Assembly: GCA_017477205.1 (NCBI GenBank)
Contig: JAFUXE010000007.1
Coordinates: 62,001-126,000, forward strand
Source: Alloprevotella sp.
Lineage (GTDB): Bacteria; Bacteroidota; Bacteroidia; Bacteroidales; Bacteroidaceae
Length of the DNA: 64,000 nucleotides
Direction: 5' to 3'
Below are positions 42,151 through 50,828 of this stretch, piece by piece (within the stretch, counting starts at the first letter, position 1; each line of letters begins with the position of its first letter). The notes beneath the pieces were generated by a model. The model did not search any database. It was given only the letters and a program-made list of their open reading frames with translations, and was not told where the DNA came from. The translations under genes and the position numbers were made by a program.

Positions 42151-44733
42151 CTATTTAAGCAATGTGGCCAGTACGGCAGACAGGCTCACGCCCATCGTGC
42201 TAAGGCTGATGATTTCGCCGAAGGAGAGTCCGCGCCGCCGCGCTTTCGCTGGTACGACGAGGGAACTTCCGGGCTGGATATCGCGGGCATGCTTCACCTT
42301 GGTAACCGTTCCGTTCATGTTGACGGCAAACACGTGGCTCTTCCTTGCCTGCTGTCCATAGCCACCGGCCTGGTTGATGTAGTAACGCAGGCTCTCGCCG
42401 TCCTTGTAGGCAACGGTATTGGGGTACATCACTTCACCGTTGATGGAAACCGTGTTGTTATACTGCGGGATGACGACGCGGTCGTCGGCACGGAGCACGA
42501 TGTCCCACTGGTCGTTGCCGGGATTGGCAAGTGCCATGTCCAGGTTGATGCCGATGGGCTTGAAGTCGCCCAGTTCCACCTTGGCAAGGTTCGTGGAGTC
42601 GCCCGCCGTGATGACTTTCAGCATCGTTTGCTGGTTGAGCTTCTCTTCCGGCGTGAGCTTGCGCTCCAGGCGTGCACCCTTGGCGTATGCCTCTCGCGTC
42701 AGGCCACCGGCTTCACGGATGAGGTCGCTCAGGCGCGAGGCTTTGCGCGTCAGCGTGTAAATGCCTTCGAACGCCACCTCACCTTCCACGCGGACATGCT
42801 GCTGCTCGGAATATCCGGGGCTGCGGCGCACGAATACTTCGTCGAAAGGCTCAAGCTTGAATTTATTGTCTCCGCGAAGCATGAAGCCTTCGCTAAGTTC
42901 AAAGGAAAAGGACTGAGCGATGCTCTCGCCCTCCTCGTAGGCACGGTTGTTGCGAATGCGGCGGGAGACGTCCACCTTCACCGTCGAGGCCGCGTCGCGC
43001 AAGCCTCCGGCAAGCAGGATAAAGTCTTCCACGCTCATGTTCTCCGCATATTCGTATTCGCCGGGATACATCACCTCGCCCTGTATCGTCAGGGTGAGCT
43101 CCGACTGCAGCTCGTTCTTTCCGGGAACGTAGAGCTCGTCCTCGTTGCGCAAGGGGATGTCGGGCAGCTTGTGCTCCATGAGAGCCTGCAGGTCTATAGA
43201 AAGAACCTCCAGGGTGCGGTCGTCCTTGCGGCGGCGCATCACGACGTGGTTCACGAGGGCTTCCTCCTTCGGGCCTCCGGCAGCTTCCACCAGTTGGCGG
43301 ACAGAGGATATATTGCCGTCCATCTGGAACTTGCCCGGACGGAACACGAAGCCTTTCACCTCCACCATGTTCTCATAGCGGTTCAGCGTGGAATCCACGA
43401 ACAGGGAGTCGGCATCCTTCACCTGGAAGCCGTTGCGCTCAAACTCGTCAAGGGTATAGACGGAATACTGCCCGCCGCTCTTGCGCACCAGCGTGACGAG
43501 AGCCTGATAGGCTTCGCCGGTAAAGCCGCCGGCGTATTTCAGGACGGTGCCGACGCTCTCCGTGGGCTTCATTTCGTAGTACATCGGGCGCCGCACCTTG
43601 CCTGCCACCTGAACGAGGCATTCGTAGGGGCCCACGACGATGACGTCGCCGCTTGCCAGGCGCACGTTGCCGGTCATCTTTCCGTTCAGGATGTAGTCGT
43701 AGATATCGACGGTGGAGATTTCGCGGTTGTTACGGTATATCTTGATGTTACGCAGCGTACCGATTTCGTTCGTGCCGCCTGCCATGTAGAGGGCATGGAA
43801 TACCGTGGAGAAGGCGGAAAGCGTAAACGTTCCGGGGTTGCGCACCTCGCCCATCACGTTCACCGTGATGGTCTTCGTCTGCCCCACGGTGAGGCGGATG
43901 TTGCTGCTCTGGTAGCGCGCGCCGAGCGTCGAGCGCAGGTGGCGATTTGCCTGGTCCACGCTCATGCCCGCCACGTGTACGGGGCCGAAGCCCTCCAGGA
44001 CGATGCTGCCGTCGGGGGTGACGGTGGTTTCGTAGTTCTTCTGCGAGGCGCCCCATACGTCCACATACACCACGTCGCCCGCACCGAGCCGATAGTCCGC
44101 GGGCGTGGCGATGTTCATGTCGCTTTCAAAGGTCAGCTTGCGGTTGCTGAAGATGTTGCGTCCGAAGACCTCCTTCTCTTTTTTCTTCTTGCGCGGTCCC
44201 GTCCCCATGATGTCGTCGAACATCTCCAGCGTGTCGGGCAGCACGAAGTCCAGTTCGCTCTCCATGTCGTCCATCTGCCGCTCACGCATGAGGCGGCGCT
44301 GGCGCTCCGTCATGTTGCTTTCGCTCGCACCGCCGTCGTCCAGGCGTCTGCGGCGGTAGGAGTTTTCATCCTGCTGCCGTTCGCGCTGCTCGCGCTGTAG
44401 CATTTCGCGCCTCGTCTGTCCGTTGTTCACGCGCATGCGGTCCTGCTTCTGGCGGTCGTAGCCGGAGATATCCAGGGCTCCGGGCTGCGTGCCTTGACGC
44501 TGGCGGTCGTAGTTACGGCGGATTTTGCGGATGCGGTCCACGGTGACGCCGCGCTCGACGAGCTTCGTCATGATGTCCTGACGCGCCGTGCCCTTTTCGT
44601 TTTCCTTGATGATGAATTCCATGATCTGGCTGTCCGTCATCGTGGACTGCGCCCACACCTCTGCGGCGGGCAGGACGGCAAATGCCAGCAATAGGAAAAA
44701 TATCTTTTTCATGTATCCTTGTGTTTTCGTCAT
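42151..44733 (-). CDS. SLBB-domain polysaccharide export protein (Wza-like)
   Basis: An exported outer membrane protein of about 860 residues. A signal peptide (MKKIFFLLLAFAVLPAAEVW) opens it; residues 25-150 include an Arg/Gln-rich linker, then the Poly_export domain (RLGAGDVVYVDVWGASQKN) and four to five SLBB domains (for example LTIQGEVMYPGEYEYAEN and VRVEGEVAFEGIYTLTR). A final hydrophobic segment (GEIISLSTMGVSLSAVLATL) may form part of the pore. The ATG at 44733 overlaps the sugar transferase stop (ATGA); an internal ATG at 44712 is also possible and would give the signal peptide directly. Confidence 0.92.
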   Translation of the reverse strand: MTKTQGYMKKIFFLLLAFAVLPAAEVWAQSTMTDSQIMEFIIKENEKGTARQDIMTKLVERGVTVDRIRKIRRNYDRQRQGTQPGALDISGYDRQKQDRMRVNNGQTRREMLQREQRERQQDENSYRRRRLDDGGASESNMTERQRRLMRERQMDDMESELDFVLPDTLEMFDDIMGTGPRKKKKEKEVFGRNIFSNRKLTFESDMNIATPADYRLGAGDVVYVDVWGASQKNYETTVTPDGSIVLEGFGPVHVAGMSVDQANRHLRSTLGARYQSSNIRLTVGQTKTITVNVMGEVRNPGTFTLSAFSTVFHALYMAGGTNEIGTLRNIKIYRNNREISTVDIYDYILNGKMTGNVRLASGDVIVVGPYECLVQVAGKVRRPMYYEMKPTESVGTVLKYAGGFTGEAYQALVTLVRKSGGQYSVYTLDEFERNGFQVKDADSLFVDSTLNRYENMVEVKGFVFRPGKFQMDGNISSVRQLVEAAGGPKEEALVNHVVMRRRKDDRTLEVLSIDLQALMEHKLPDIPLRNEDELYVPGKNELQSELTLTIQGEVMYPGEYEYAENMSVEDFILLAGGLRDAASTVKVDVSRRIRNNRAYEEGESIAQSFSFELSEGFMLRGDNKFKLEPFDEVFVRRSPGYSEQQHVRVEGEVAFEGIYTLTRKASRLSDLIREAGGLTREAYAKGARLERKLTPEEKLNQQTMLKVITAGDSTNLAKVELGDFKPIGINLDMALANPGNDQWDIVLRADDRVVIPQYNNTVSINGEVMYPNTVAYKDGESLRYYINQAGGYGQQARKSHVFAVNMNGTVTKVKHARDIQPGSSLVVPAKARRRGLSFGEIISLSTMGVSLSAVLATLLK

Positions 44734-45377
44734 TTCTTTTCTCCCTTTGCCACGCGGCCGATGGTGCCCAGGATGATGGCCGCATCGCGGCGCAGCGAGG
44801 CTGTTTCCATGTACCGCAGGTCCATGCTCAGGCGCTCCAGCATTTTCTCCATCGTGTCCGTGTAGCCATTGTAGAGCGTTGCCTCCGAGGTTACTCCGGG
44901 ACGCATCTGGAAGAGGCATTCGTAGCGCGCGTCCTTCTCCATGATCTGGTCTATGAAGTATTGCCGCTCGGGACGATAGCCCACCAGCGACATGTCGCCG
45001 CGCAGGACGTTCCAAAGCTGCGGCAGCTCGTCCAGGTGGTGACGGCGCAGCACGCGCCCCAGCGGCGTCAGGCGTTCGTCGTTCTCCTTCATCAGCCTGG
45101 GCTTTCCCTCCGGCTCGGCATCGGGTATCATCGTGCGGAATTTCAATATGTTAAAAGGTTTCCCGCCAAGGCCGATGCGTTCCTGGGCGTATATCACGCT
45201 GCCCTTGCCTTGCACCTTCAGAGCCAGTGCTATCAGCAACATAAACGGGGAGGTCACCACGAGACCCACTCCCGCGCACACGGCATCTGCCGTGCGTTTC
45301 ACGCCGCGTTGCCACGGACGCAGGCAACACGCCACGGTTTCGCCGTCGTGCTGCCGGTTTACAGTTCTTACCATCAT
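44730..45377 (-). CDS. Priming sugar transferase (undecaprenyl-phosphate glycosyl-1-P transferase)
   Basis: A 215-residue monotopic enzyme of the bacterial sugar transferase (WcaJ/RfbP C-terminal) family that starts repeat-unit synthesis. It begins with QRGVKRTADAVCAGVGLVVTS and the re-entrant hydrophobic segment FMLLIALALKVQGKG, then YAQERIGLGGKPFNILKFRTM, the DELPQLWNVLRGDMSLVGYRPE signature in two parts and VTSEATLYNGYTD. It lacks the N-terminal four-span domain of WbaP, as the minimal enzymes do. The ATGs at 45377 and 45374 are adjacent; the frame further upstream is not conserved. It heads the minus-strand cluster. Confidence 0.9.
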   Translation of the reverse strand: MMVRTVNRQHDGETVACCLRPWQRGVKRTADAVCAGVGLVVTSPFMLLIALALKVQGKGSVIYAQERIGLGGKPFNILKFRTMIPDAEPEGKPRLMKENDERLTPLGRVLRRHHLDELPQLWNVLRGDMSLVGYRPERQYFIDQIMEKDARYECLFQMRPGVTSEATLYNGYTDTMEKMLERLSMDLRYMETASLRRDAAIILGTIGRVAKGEKK

Positions 45378-45472
45378 ACACCCTATAAAACGTACGTGCG
45401 TGCAAATTATTGCATATACCCCCATTTTAATTTTTTTAAGTAAAAAAACGTGCGCTTCCCGGCATCTTTTCC

Positions 45473-45481
45473 TACCTTTGC
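45473..45481 (+). promoter_or_regulatory. ssrA: Promoter -7 element of ssrA
   Basis: TACCTTTGC on the plus strand, about 49 bases upstream of the mature tmRNA 5' end. The transcript should begin near 45488, leaving a short 5' precursor. A clear -33 box is not visible. Confidence 0.65.
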
Positions 45482-45529
45482 GCCGCAAACAGGCGCATGG
45501 TTCCCAGCCGATGCGTCCGCCATTTCCCC

Positions 45530-45931
45530 GGGGCAGACTGGATTTGACAGCGGGACGAGATGGTATGTAAGCACGCAGTGAGCCCGGAAGTGGTCACTCA
45601 AATCACGGCTTCCAAGAATTTAACTGGCAACAACAGCTATGCTCTCGCTGCCTGATCGAAGTACAGTAGATCACTGGCCTAATCCCGGCACAAGGTGCTG
45701 GGACGAGACGTCACCCCGAAGCTCCCGCTCCGAAGCTCGCGGACATGGTGGCGCAGAAAATCGGAGATAAGCGCCCGCGGCCTCGCGCGTACGACGAAAA
45801 CCCCAACAGAGGATAAGGCCCTGCCACGATGGTCACGGTCAGGACAGGGCACGAAAACCGAAACGAGACTAAGCGTGTAGAAAGCATATGGTTTCCCCGT
45901 TTGGACGAGGGTTCGATTCCCTCCTGCTCCA
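45530..45931 (+). ncRNA. ssrA: Transfer-messenger RNA
   Basis: Rescues stalled ribosomes. The 5' end GGGGCAGACTGGATTTGACA is the standard tmRNA start. The acceptor stem pairs GGGGCAG with CTGCTCC at 45924-45930, allowing one G-U pair, and the T arm is GAGG-GTTCGATTC-CCTC. CCA is not encoded (the base after the discriminator A is C of CGA), as is common in Bacteroidota. The tag reading frame ends in GNNSYALAA and TGA at about 45653, the usual hydrophobic proteolysis tag. Pseudoknot regions follow. The 3' side is next to a heptad hairpin element. Confidence 0.95.
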
Positions 45932-45939
45932 CGAACAAG

Positions 45940-46033
45940 TAAACAAGTGACGAGTGACGAGTAAACGAGCAAACAAGTCCTTTGCGGCGCAACAAGCCCG
46001 TCACTCGTCACTTGTCACTTGTCACTCGTCACT
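45940..46033. repeat. Heptad/core repeat element, copy 2
   Basis: A left arm of GTGACGA and GTAAACGA/GCAAACAA type units (45940-45977), core TCCTTTGCGGCGCAACAAG (45978-45996), then a right arm of GTCACTC/GTCACTT heptads (46000-46033). The two arms are complementary, so the whole can fold into a long hairpin with the core at its tip. It lies between ssrA and the GH123-like gene and could serve as the ssrA terminator, although no T-tract follows. Confidence 0.85.
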
Positions 46034-46054
46034 AATTAAATAAGCCAAAACTCC

Positions 46055-48553
46055 ATGAAAAAGACCTCCCTCCTTTTGGCCGCCTTGCTGGCAGTGCTCT
46101 CCCCCGCCCTTCACGCGCAGGAACGCGCGAAATATGAATATGCCGCCACGGACTACGTGGAAATGGACGACGGCGTGCGCCCCGATGCCGAAAAGTGGGA
46201 CGCCCTGGAACGCCGCCCCTACCTCAGCTGGGGCTCGCGCGACGTACACTGCGTGAAGACCGCCGTGCCGCAGCTGAAGCTCCGCACGGACACCGTCGTC
46301 TATGCATGGCGCGGCGAGCGCGTGGGCGTGGAAGCTGTGCTCTTCAGCCCCGTGGACACGCACCCCTTCACGCTCTCCCTGCGTGCCGACGAGGGCGCGG
46401 ATCCGCTGGCCGGGGCAGCCACGGCGCGCTTTCTGCGCTACGTCATGACGGACGGTTTCAAGAGCTGCGGCACACACCCGACAGACCTGAAGCCCTACCT
46501 CGTCCCCGACGTCGTGGACGTGGAGAACAGCCTCGCGCTCTCCGCCTGCACCACGCGCCCCCTGTGGCTCACCCTTGAAGTGCCGCGCGACATCGCCGCC
46601 GGGGAATACGGCCTCACGCTCTCCGCCGCGACTGACGAGGGCAGCATGGAGCTATATCTGCGCGTCGTCGTCTGCGACCGGACGCTCCCCCTGCCCTCGG
46701 AGCAGGCCTTCCACCTGGACTTCTGGCAACAGCCCTACAGCGTCAGCCGCTACTACGGCGTGGAGCGCTGGAGCGACGCCCACTTCGAGCTGCTGCGTCC
46801 CTACATGGAGCTCCTTGCACGCGCAGGCCAGAGCGTCGTCACCACGATACTCTTCTACGAGCCCTGGGGCGACCAGTCCAACGACAAGTTCTCCGCCATG
46901 ATATCCACAACCAAGAAGAAAGACGGCACGTGGGCGTACGACTTCACCGTCTTCGACCGCTGGGTGGAGTTCATGGCCTCCTGCGGCATCTCCAAGCAGA
47001 TAGACTGCTACTCCATGATACCCTGGGACATGACTTTCCGCTACTACGACGAGGCCAGCGGGCGCGATGTGGACTTCAAAACCACCACCTCCGCTGCCGA
47101 CTACAAAGCCCTTTGGGTGTCCTTCCTTCAGAGCTTCGCCGCCCACCTGCGCGAGAAAGGCTGGTTCGAGAAGACCCTCATCGCCATGGACGAGCGCGGG
47201 CTCCAGAACATGCTCGACGCCTACGCCATCGCGCAGGAAGCCGTCCCCGGCATGAAGATGGCCCTGGCCGGAAACTACCACTCTGAACTCGTGGATAAGC
47301 TTGCGGACTACTGCGTGGCCTTCGGGCAGAGCTTCACCGCCTCCGAGCTCAAGGCGCGCAGGGAAAAAGGATGGTACTCCACGGTCTATACCTGCTGCAC
47401 GGAGCGCCAGCCGAACATCTTCACGAACAGCCTACCCGCTGAAGCCCCCTATCTCCCGCTCTTCGCCCTCGCTAATGATTTCGACGGCTACCTCCACTGG
47501 TCCTGGCTCAACTGGACGGACGACCCGCTGAAGGACAGCCGCTTCCGCCTCTTCTCCCCCGGCGACACCTACGTCGTCTATCCCGGTCCCCGCAGTAGCG
47601 TACGCTGGGAACGCTTCATCGAAGGCGTCCAGCAGACGGAAAAAGTGCGCATCCTGCGCGAGGCATACCGTCAGAGCGGCGATGCCGAAGCCCTCCAGCA
47701 CCTCGAGGACGCCCTCGAGCCCTTCCGATCCGGCATCATCAACTACACCACTCCCGCCGCGCGCAGCGTGAACCTCCTGGAAAGCGTCCTGAACGGTGCC
47801 CCCGAGCCTCCCGCCGATGATATTTTTGACTACTGCGAGGTCCTGCTTGCAGAGGACAAGCACGACGTTGCCACCCAGAAGCGCTGGCTCACGCAGGCCA
47901 CCACCACCGGCTGCCTCACGGACCTTGACTACAGCGCCTCCGCGCCCAGCGCCACCGGCTACGTGCTGACGGCGCCCATCGTCGTGGAACGCGGCAAGAG
48001 CTTCAAGCTGCGCACCGTGGCCGCGCAGAACGACGACGACCTCCGCTACTGCCGCGCCGGCCTCTTCGCCGACTGGAACTGCGACAGCATCTTCGACGCC
48101 TCGAAAGGCGAGAAAATCGGTGCTCTCGGCACCGCAAACGCCGGAAACACCTCCCTGCTGGACCACACCTTCACCGTCCGCGTTCCCCAGACCGCCGCCT
48201 GCGGCCTTACGCGCCTGCGCCTCTGCTACGCCGACGCCTGGAAAGAGCTGCCTCAGCCCTGCGGCGAGCTCTACAAAGGCTTCGCCCTCGACGTCCCCAT
48301 GCAGATTGTAGCCGACGACGGCGTCCGCCAGCCCCGCGCCGACATGGCCGAAAGCCTCACCCTCACCCGCCGGGGCGATACCATCCACCTTTCGGCGCCT
48401 GCCAGCCTGTGCGTCTATACCGCCGACGGCGCCGTCCTGGACCGCACGCCTCCCCTCACCCTCTATTCCCTCCGCGACTACCTTCCCGGCACCTACCTCC
48501 TCTCCGCCGTCGCGGACGGCGCACGGCGCACGGCCTGCAAAATCCTGAGATGA
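46055..48553 (+). CDS. Secreted DUF4091/GH123-like glycoside hydrolase with GEVED-type domain
   Basis: An 832-residue exported protein. Signal peptide MKKTSLLLAALLAVLSPALHAQ; N-terminal beta domain to about residue 220; then an alpha/beta barrel (FHLDFWQQPYSVSRYYGVER, TILFYEPWGDQ) of the DUF4091 type related to GH123 beta-N-acetylgalactosaminidases. The Asp-Glu pair that acts in that group is probably D379-E380 in AMDERGLQNML. From about 600 a GEVED-like domain (FADWNCDSIFDASKGE) follows; the last 60 residues are a short beta domain without the YDLxGR motif. The likely substrate is a host or dietary GalNAc-containing glycan; this is inferred from the family. Confidence 0.82.
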   Translation: MKKTSLLLAALLAVLSPALHAQERAKYEYAATDYVEMDDGVRPDAEKWDALERRPYLSWGSRDVHCVKTAVPQLKLRTDTVVYAWRGERVGVEAVLFSPVDTHPFTLSLRADEGADPLAGAATARFLRYVMTDGFKSCGTHPTDLKPYLVPDVVDVENSLALSACTTRPLWLTLEVPRDIAAGEYGLTLSAATDEGSMELYLRVVVCDRTLPLPSEQAFHLDFWQQPYSVSRYYGVERWSDAHFELLRPYMELLARAGQSVVTTILFYEPWGDQSNDKFSAMISTTKKKDGTWAYDFTVFDRWVEFMASCGISKQIDCYSMIPWDMTFRYYDEASGRDVDFKTTTSAADYKALWVSFLQSFAAHLREKGWFEKTLIAMDERGLQNMLDAYAIAQEAVPGMKMALAGNYHSELVDKLADYCVAFGQSFTASELKARREKGWYSTVYTCCTERQPNIFTNSLPAEAPYLPLFALANDFDGYLHWSWLNWTDDPLKDSRFRLFSPGDTYVVYPGPRSSVRWERFIEGVQQTEKVRILREAYRQSGDAEALQHLEDALEPFRSGIINYTTPAARSVNLLESVLNGAPEPPADDIFDYCEVLLAEDKHDVATQKRWLTQATTTGCLTDLDYSASAPSATGYVLTAPIVVERGKSFKLRTVAAQNDDDLRYCRAGLFADWNCDSIFDASKGEKIGALGTANAGNTSLLDHTFTVRVPQTAACGLTRLRLCYADAWKELPQPCGELYKGFALDVPMQIVADDGVRQPRADMAESLTLTRRGDTIHLSAPASLCVYTADGAVLDRTPPLTLYSLRDYLPGTYLLSAVADGARRTACKILR

Positions 48554-48557
48554 AAAA

Positions 48558-48597
48558 AGTAGCCGTTCTTCGATTGACGAAGAACGGCTATTGTTTA
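48558..48597. terminator. Bidirectional terminator
   Basis: AGCCGTTCTTCG (48561-48572) pairs with CGAAGAACGGCT (48578-48589), with A6 before and ATTGTTT after. It separates the hydrolase from tatC, which ends at 48595 on the other strand. The same stem, with a longer loop, occurs at 54712-54762. Confidence 0.85.
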
Positions 48598-49392
48598 ACG
48601 TATTACCCTAATGCTTACCTCATAAAGCAAACAGAGCGGAATCGTGACAAGCACCAGCGTCATCAGGTCAGGCGGTGTGATGACGGCAGCCACCATCATA
48701 ATAATGATAAATGCGTGCTTGCGATATCTGGAGAGCATACCGGAACTGACCACGCCCAGCTTGCCAAGGAAGAAGGCAATGACGGGCAGCTGGAACACCA
48801 CGCCCATCACCAGCGTCAGCGAGACAAACGTGGAGATGTACGAATCCAGCGTGATGTTGCTCACCACCTTTGCCGAGACGCTATAGGTGCCGAGGAAGCG
48901 GAACGAGACGGGGAACAGCACGAAGTAGGACATCAGTACGCCGAGCAGGAACAGCACGTAGATGATACCTGCCACCTGTACCGAATACTTCCGCTCGTTC
49001 TCATAGAGGGCGGGTGAAATGAAACGGAACAGCTCACAGAGGATATAGGGCGAAGTCCCGAGCAGCCCCAGATAAATTGCCGTTGAGATGTGCGTCATGA
49101 ACTGGCTCGACAAGTCAGTGGCTATCATTTGTACATGGAACTCGTTGAAATGAAAGTCTATGCCTATCGCTTGCATAGCCATCTCCAACCAGCGATAGGT
49201 ACAGAAGTCCCATTCGCTCGGAGCCATCAGTATACTCCAGGTGATGTCCTTGAAACAGAACACGACGACCGCAAGCACTCCCGCTACGCCAAGGATGCGG
49301 AACAGCATCCGGCGTAGCACCTCAAGATGGCCGCCGAAGGTAAGGAGTTCTTCGCCGTTATGCGTCCTTTCGCTCTCCACCTTCTTCGGCAT
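48595..49392 (-). CDS. tatC: Twin-arginine translocase subunit TatC
   Basis: A 265-residue membrane protein with six predicted spans; it recognises twin-arginine leaders. Family features are the N-terminal [20 protein letters not shown] (the hallmark E/R-rich start), [37 protein letters not shown] and [20 protein letters not shown] near the end. It is the last gene of the CXXX peptide operon and its start overlaps tatA by 35 bases. Tat is not universal in this group of bacteria, so its presence beside two peptides with SRRxxFK leaders is meaningful. Confidence 0.96.
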   Translation of the reverse strand: MPKKVESERTHNGEELLTFGGHLEVLRRMLFRILGVAGVLAVVVFCFKDITWSILMAPSEWDFCTYRWLEMAMQAIGIDFHFNEFHVQMIATDLSSQFMTHISTAIYLGLLGTSPYILCELFRFISPALYENERKYSVQVAGIIYVLFLLGVLMSYFVLFPVSFRFLGTYSVSAKVVSNITLDSYISTFVSLTLVMGVVFQLPVIAFFLGKLGVVSSGMLSRYRKHAFIIIMMVAAVITPPDLMTLVLVTIPLCLLYEVSIRVIR

Positions 49393-49594
49393 CTGCCTCT
49401 TGAGGATCTTCCTGTAATTCTTCCTTCGCCTCCTCCAGAGGTTCCGTCACTTCACGCATGCCTTTCTTGAATTCCTGCACGCCCTTTCCCATGCCCCGCA
49501 TCATTTCCGGCAGCTTCTTGCCGCCGAAAAGCAGAAGGGCCACACCGCTGATGAGAAGCAGTTCCGTCGTACCGATAAACAGAGGCTGTATCAT
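49358..49594 (-). CDS. tatA: Twin-arginine translocase subunit TatA/E
   Basis: A 78-residue pore subunit: periplasmic start, one membrane span ([20 protein letters not shown]), the [16 protein letters not shown] hinge and amphipathic helix, and an acidic tail ([20 protein letters not shown]). The start overlaps the stop of the CXXX modification protein gene (ATGA) and its end overlaps tatC, so the three are translationally coupled. There is no tatB, as usual for two-component Tat systems. Confidence 0.95.
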   Translation of the reverse strand: MIQPLFIGTTELLLISGVALLLFGGKKLPEMMRGMGKGVQEFKKGMREVTEPLEEAKEELQEDPQEADAEEGGERKDA

Positions 49595-49872
49595 ACTACT
49601 AATCTGATTTCGCAGGTATCGAAGTTTATTTCCCAGTTTCCGCCGTCAACGCTTTCCCACTGGTATTTCTCAGCCATGCGGTCCCACCATTGCTGGAACT
49701 TCGTGCCGGTTTCGCCGAGGTCTCTCACGAGCTTTTCGTAAAGCTCCGTGTTCTCTGCGGTCACAATCTTTGCCAGTTCGTTCAGTCCGTTGCGACGTTC
49801 GAAAAGCGTCTGAATCTCATTGCGCTCTTCAGGTGTCACTTGCCCTACAAGTTTCTTTGTTGACATATTCAT
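49591..49872 (-). CDS. CXXX repeat peptide modification system protein
   Basis: A 93-residue soluble helical protein: [34 protein letters not shown], and a C-terminal [14 protein letters not shown] followed by [11 protein letters not shown]. It resembles a small family found only with CXXX-repeat radical SAM clusters in Bacteroidota. No catalytic residues are evident. A role as a leader-binding or scaffold partner of the maturases is a guess. It sits between the thioredoxin-like frame and tatA. I rate the family call on size, context and the general look, without a search. Confidence 0.75.
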   Translation of the reverse strand: MNMSTKKLVGQVTPEERNEIQTLFERRNGLNELAKIVTAENTELYEKLVRDLGETGTKFQQWWDRMAEKYQWESVDGGNWEINFDTCEIRLVV

Positions 49873-49879
49873 TTGTTTT

Positions 49880-50491
49880 TTAGTATAGTTCCTTCCTCCT
49901 CAGTATTCCACCACTACACCTGCGGCATATTCCTACAGACAAATCTGGGTCATGACTAAGCCTGTTTGGTTTTACGCTTCCCGTACCATTACATACAGAA
50001 CACTTTATATTGGCATATCTCCATTTGTCTCTTACAGAATCATTCAACTCTTCTATTGTCCCTCCTGTTTGTGTATGCACATGCCCCTTCCCGTCATAAA
50101 AGACGATATATGGGGTAGTGCCACCTTCACCAAAAGTTCCTTGGCGATTTTGGTTGGTATAGAACGCTACGTTGGCATTGCCTGTTGGAGAAAAGGAGTC
50201 AAAAGTATTAATGTCGTTTTGTGAATAGTTTCGATAGATTACATATAGTCTAATCCCAAATCTGCTTATGAACCCAAGTGTGTCAGACTCCAATGCTTTT
50301 TACATCAGAGTCGTCGGACACATATTCCCGTGTCGGCACTTAGAATGAACAAATAACAACATAGTTGGCGATTCGTGAAACTTTGCGGTATCGACAGGAT
50401 TGCGAAACCGTGTTTCAAGAACATAGTCCTCCTGCCCCCATAGATTCGATGTAGGCACCAATAACATCAAATATAACAATATTTTTTTCAT
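49880..50491 (-). pseudogene. Secreted thioredoxin-like protein with CxxC zinc-type tail, interrupted by TAA
   Basis: A 203-codon frame with one in-frame TAA at 50302-50300 (codon 64). Before it: a signal peptide (MKKILLYLMLLVPTSNLWGQ) and MLLFVHSKCRHGNMCPTTLM. After it, in the same frame: KALESDTLGFISRFGIRLYV, then TTPYIVFYDGKG, which looks like the cis-Pro strand of a thioredoxin fold, and a DnaJ-like pair CSVCNGTG and CRRCSGG. A C-to-T change of CAA to TAA would explain the stop. The position in a Cys-rich peptide operon suggests a periplasmic thiol-handling role when intact. A shorter protein could start at the TTG at 50293. Confidence 0.72.
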
Positions 50492-50500
50492 TCTTAACAG

Positions 50501-50827
50501 TTATTTTGCTATGTGAGTACATCCTGTACATGCTTCACCGCACGTACCTCTACAAGTTTGAATACAATTCCCATAACAAGAATATGCACAAGTTCTTTTA
50601 CATCCACCAGAACATGATTCTTTACAACCTTCTGAACATGAACTTACACACTCGCGCGAACATTGAGCAATACAACTTGATTTACAATAGGCCTCACAAT
50701 TGCCGTCACATGAAGTTGATAAGCGACTAAATGGCAATATTGAAACTGCGGGTGACATAGACAATATTATTACTGGCACTATCTTAGCCATTCTTTTAAA
50801 CATTTTGCGTCTGCTCATTAATTCCAT
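50501..50827 (-). CDS. CXXX repeat RiPP precursor peptide 2 with Tat-like leader
   Basis: A 108-residue precursor. The leader MELMSRRKMFKRMAKIVPVI has a twin-arginine motif (SRRKMFK, residues 5-11) and a hydrophobic stretch to about residue 33. The core has 17 Cys: 16 stand exactly four residues apart from C40 to C100 (CDGN, CEAY, CKSS, CIAQ, CSRE ...) and the last is at 103. The start at 50827 begins two bases after the maturase stop. The core residues between Cys are mostly small or polar. It is the expected substrate of the radical SAM maturase. The longer frame to 50869 is rejected because it overlaps the maturase gene. Confidence 0.9.
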   Translation of the reverse strand: MELMSRRKMFKRMAKIVPVIILSMSPAVSILPFSRLSTSCDGNCEAYCKSSCIAQCSRECVSSCSEGCKESCSGGCKRTCAYSCYGNCIQTCRGTCGEACTGCTHIAK

Positions 50828-50828
50828 A

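Noticed and set aside
42121..44400. 759-codon plus-strand frame opposite the SLBB export gene
   Set aside because: Shadow of the export gene, which has a signal peptide, SLBB domains and a consistent operon.
45679..46011. Small frames inside ssrA
   Set aside because: They lie in a tmRNA with an intact acceptor stem, T arm and tag frame.
28823..50491. Stop codon reassignment (TAA read as an amino acid) as the reason for two interrupted genes
   Set aside because: rpsA, rfbC, Nif3 and others end at TAA at their normal family length, so TAA is a regular stop.
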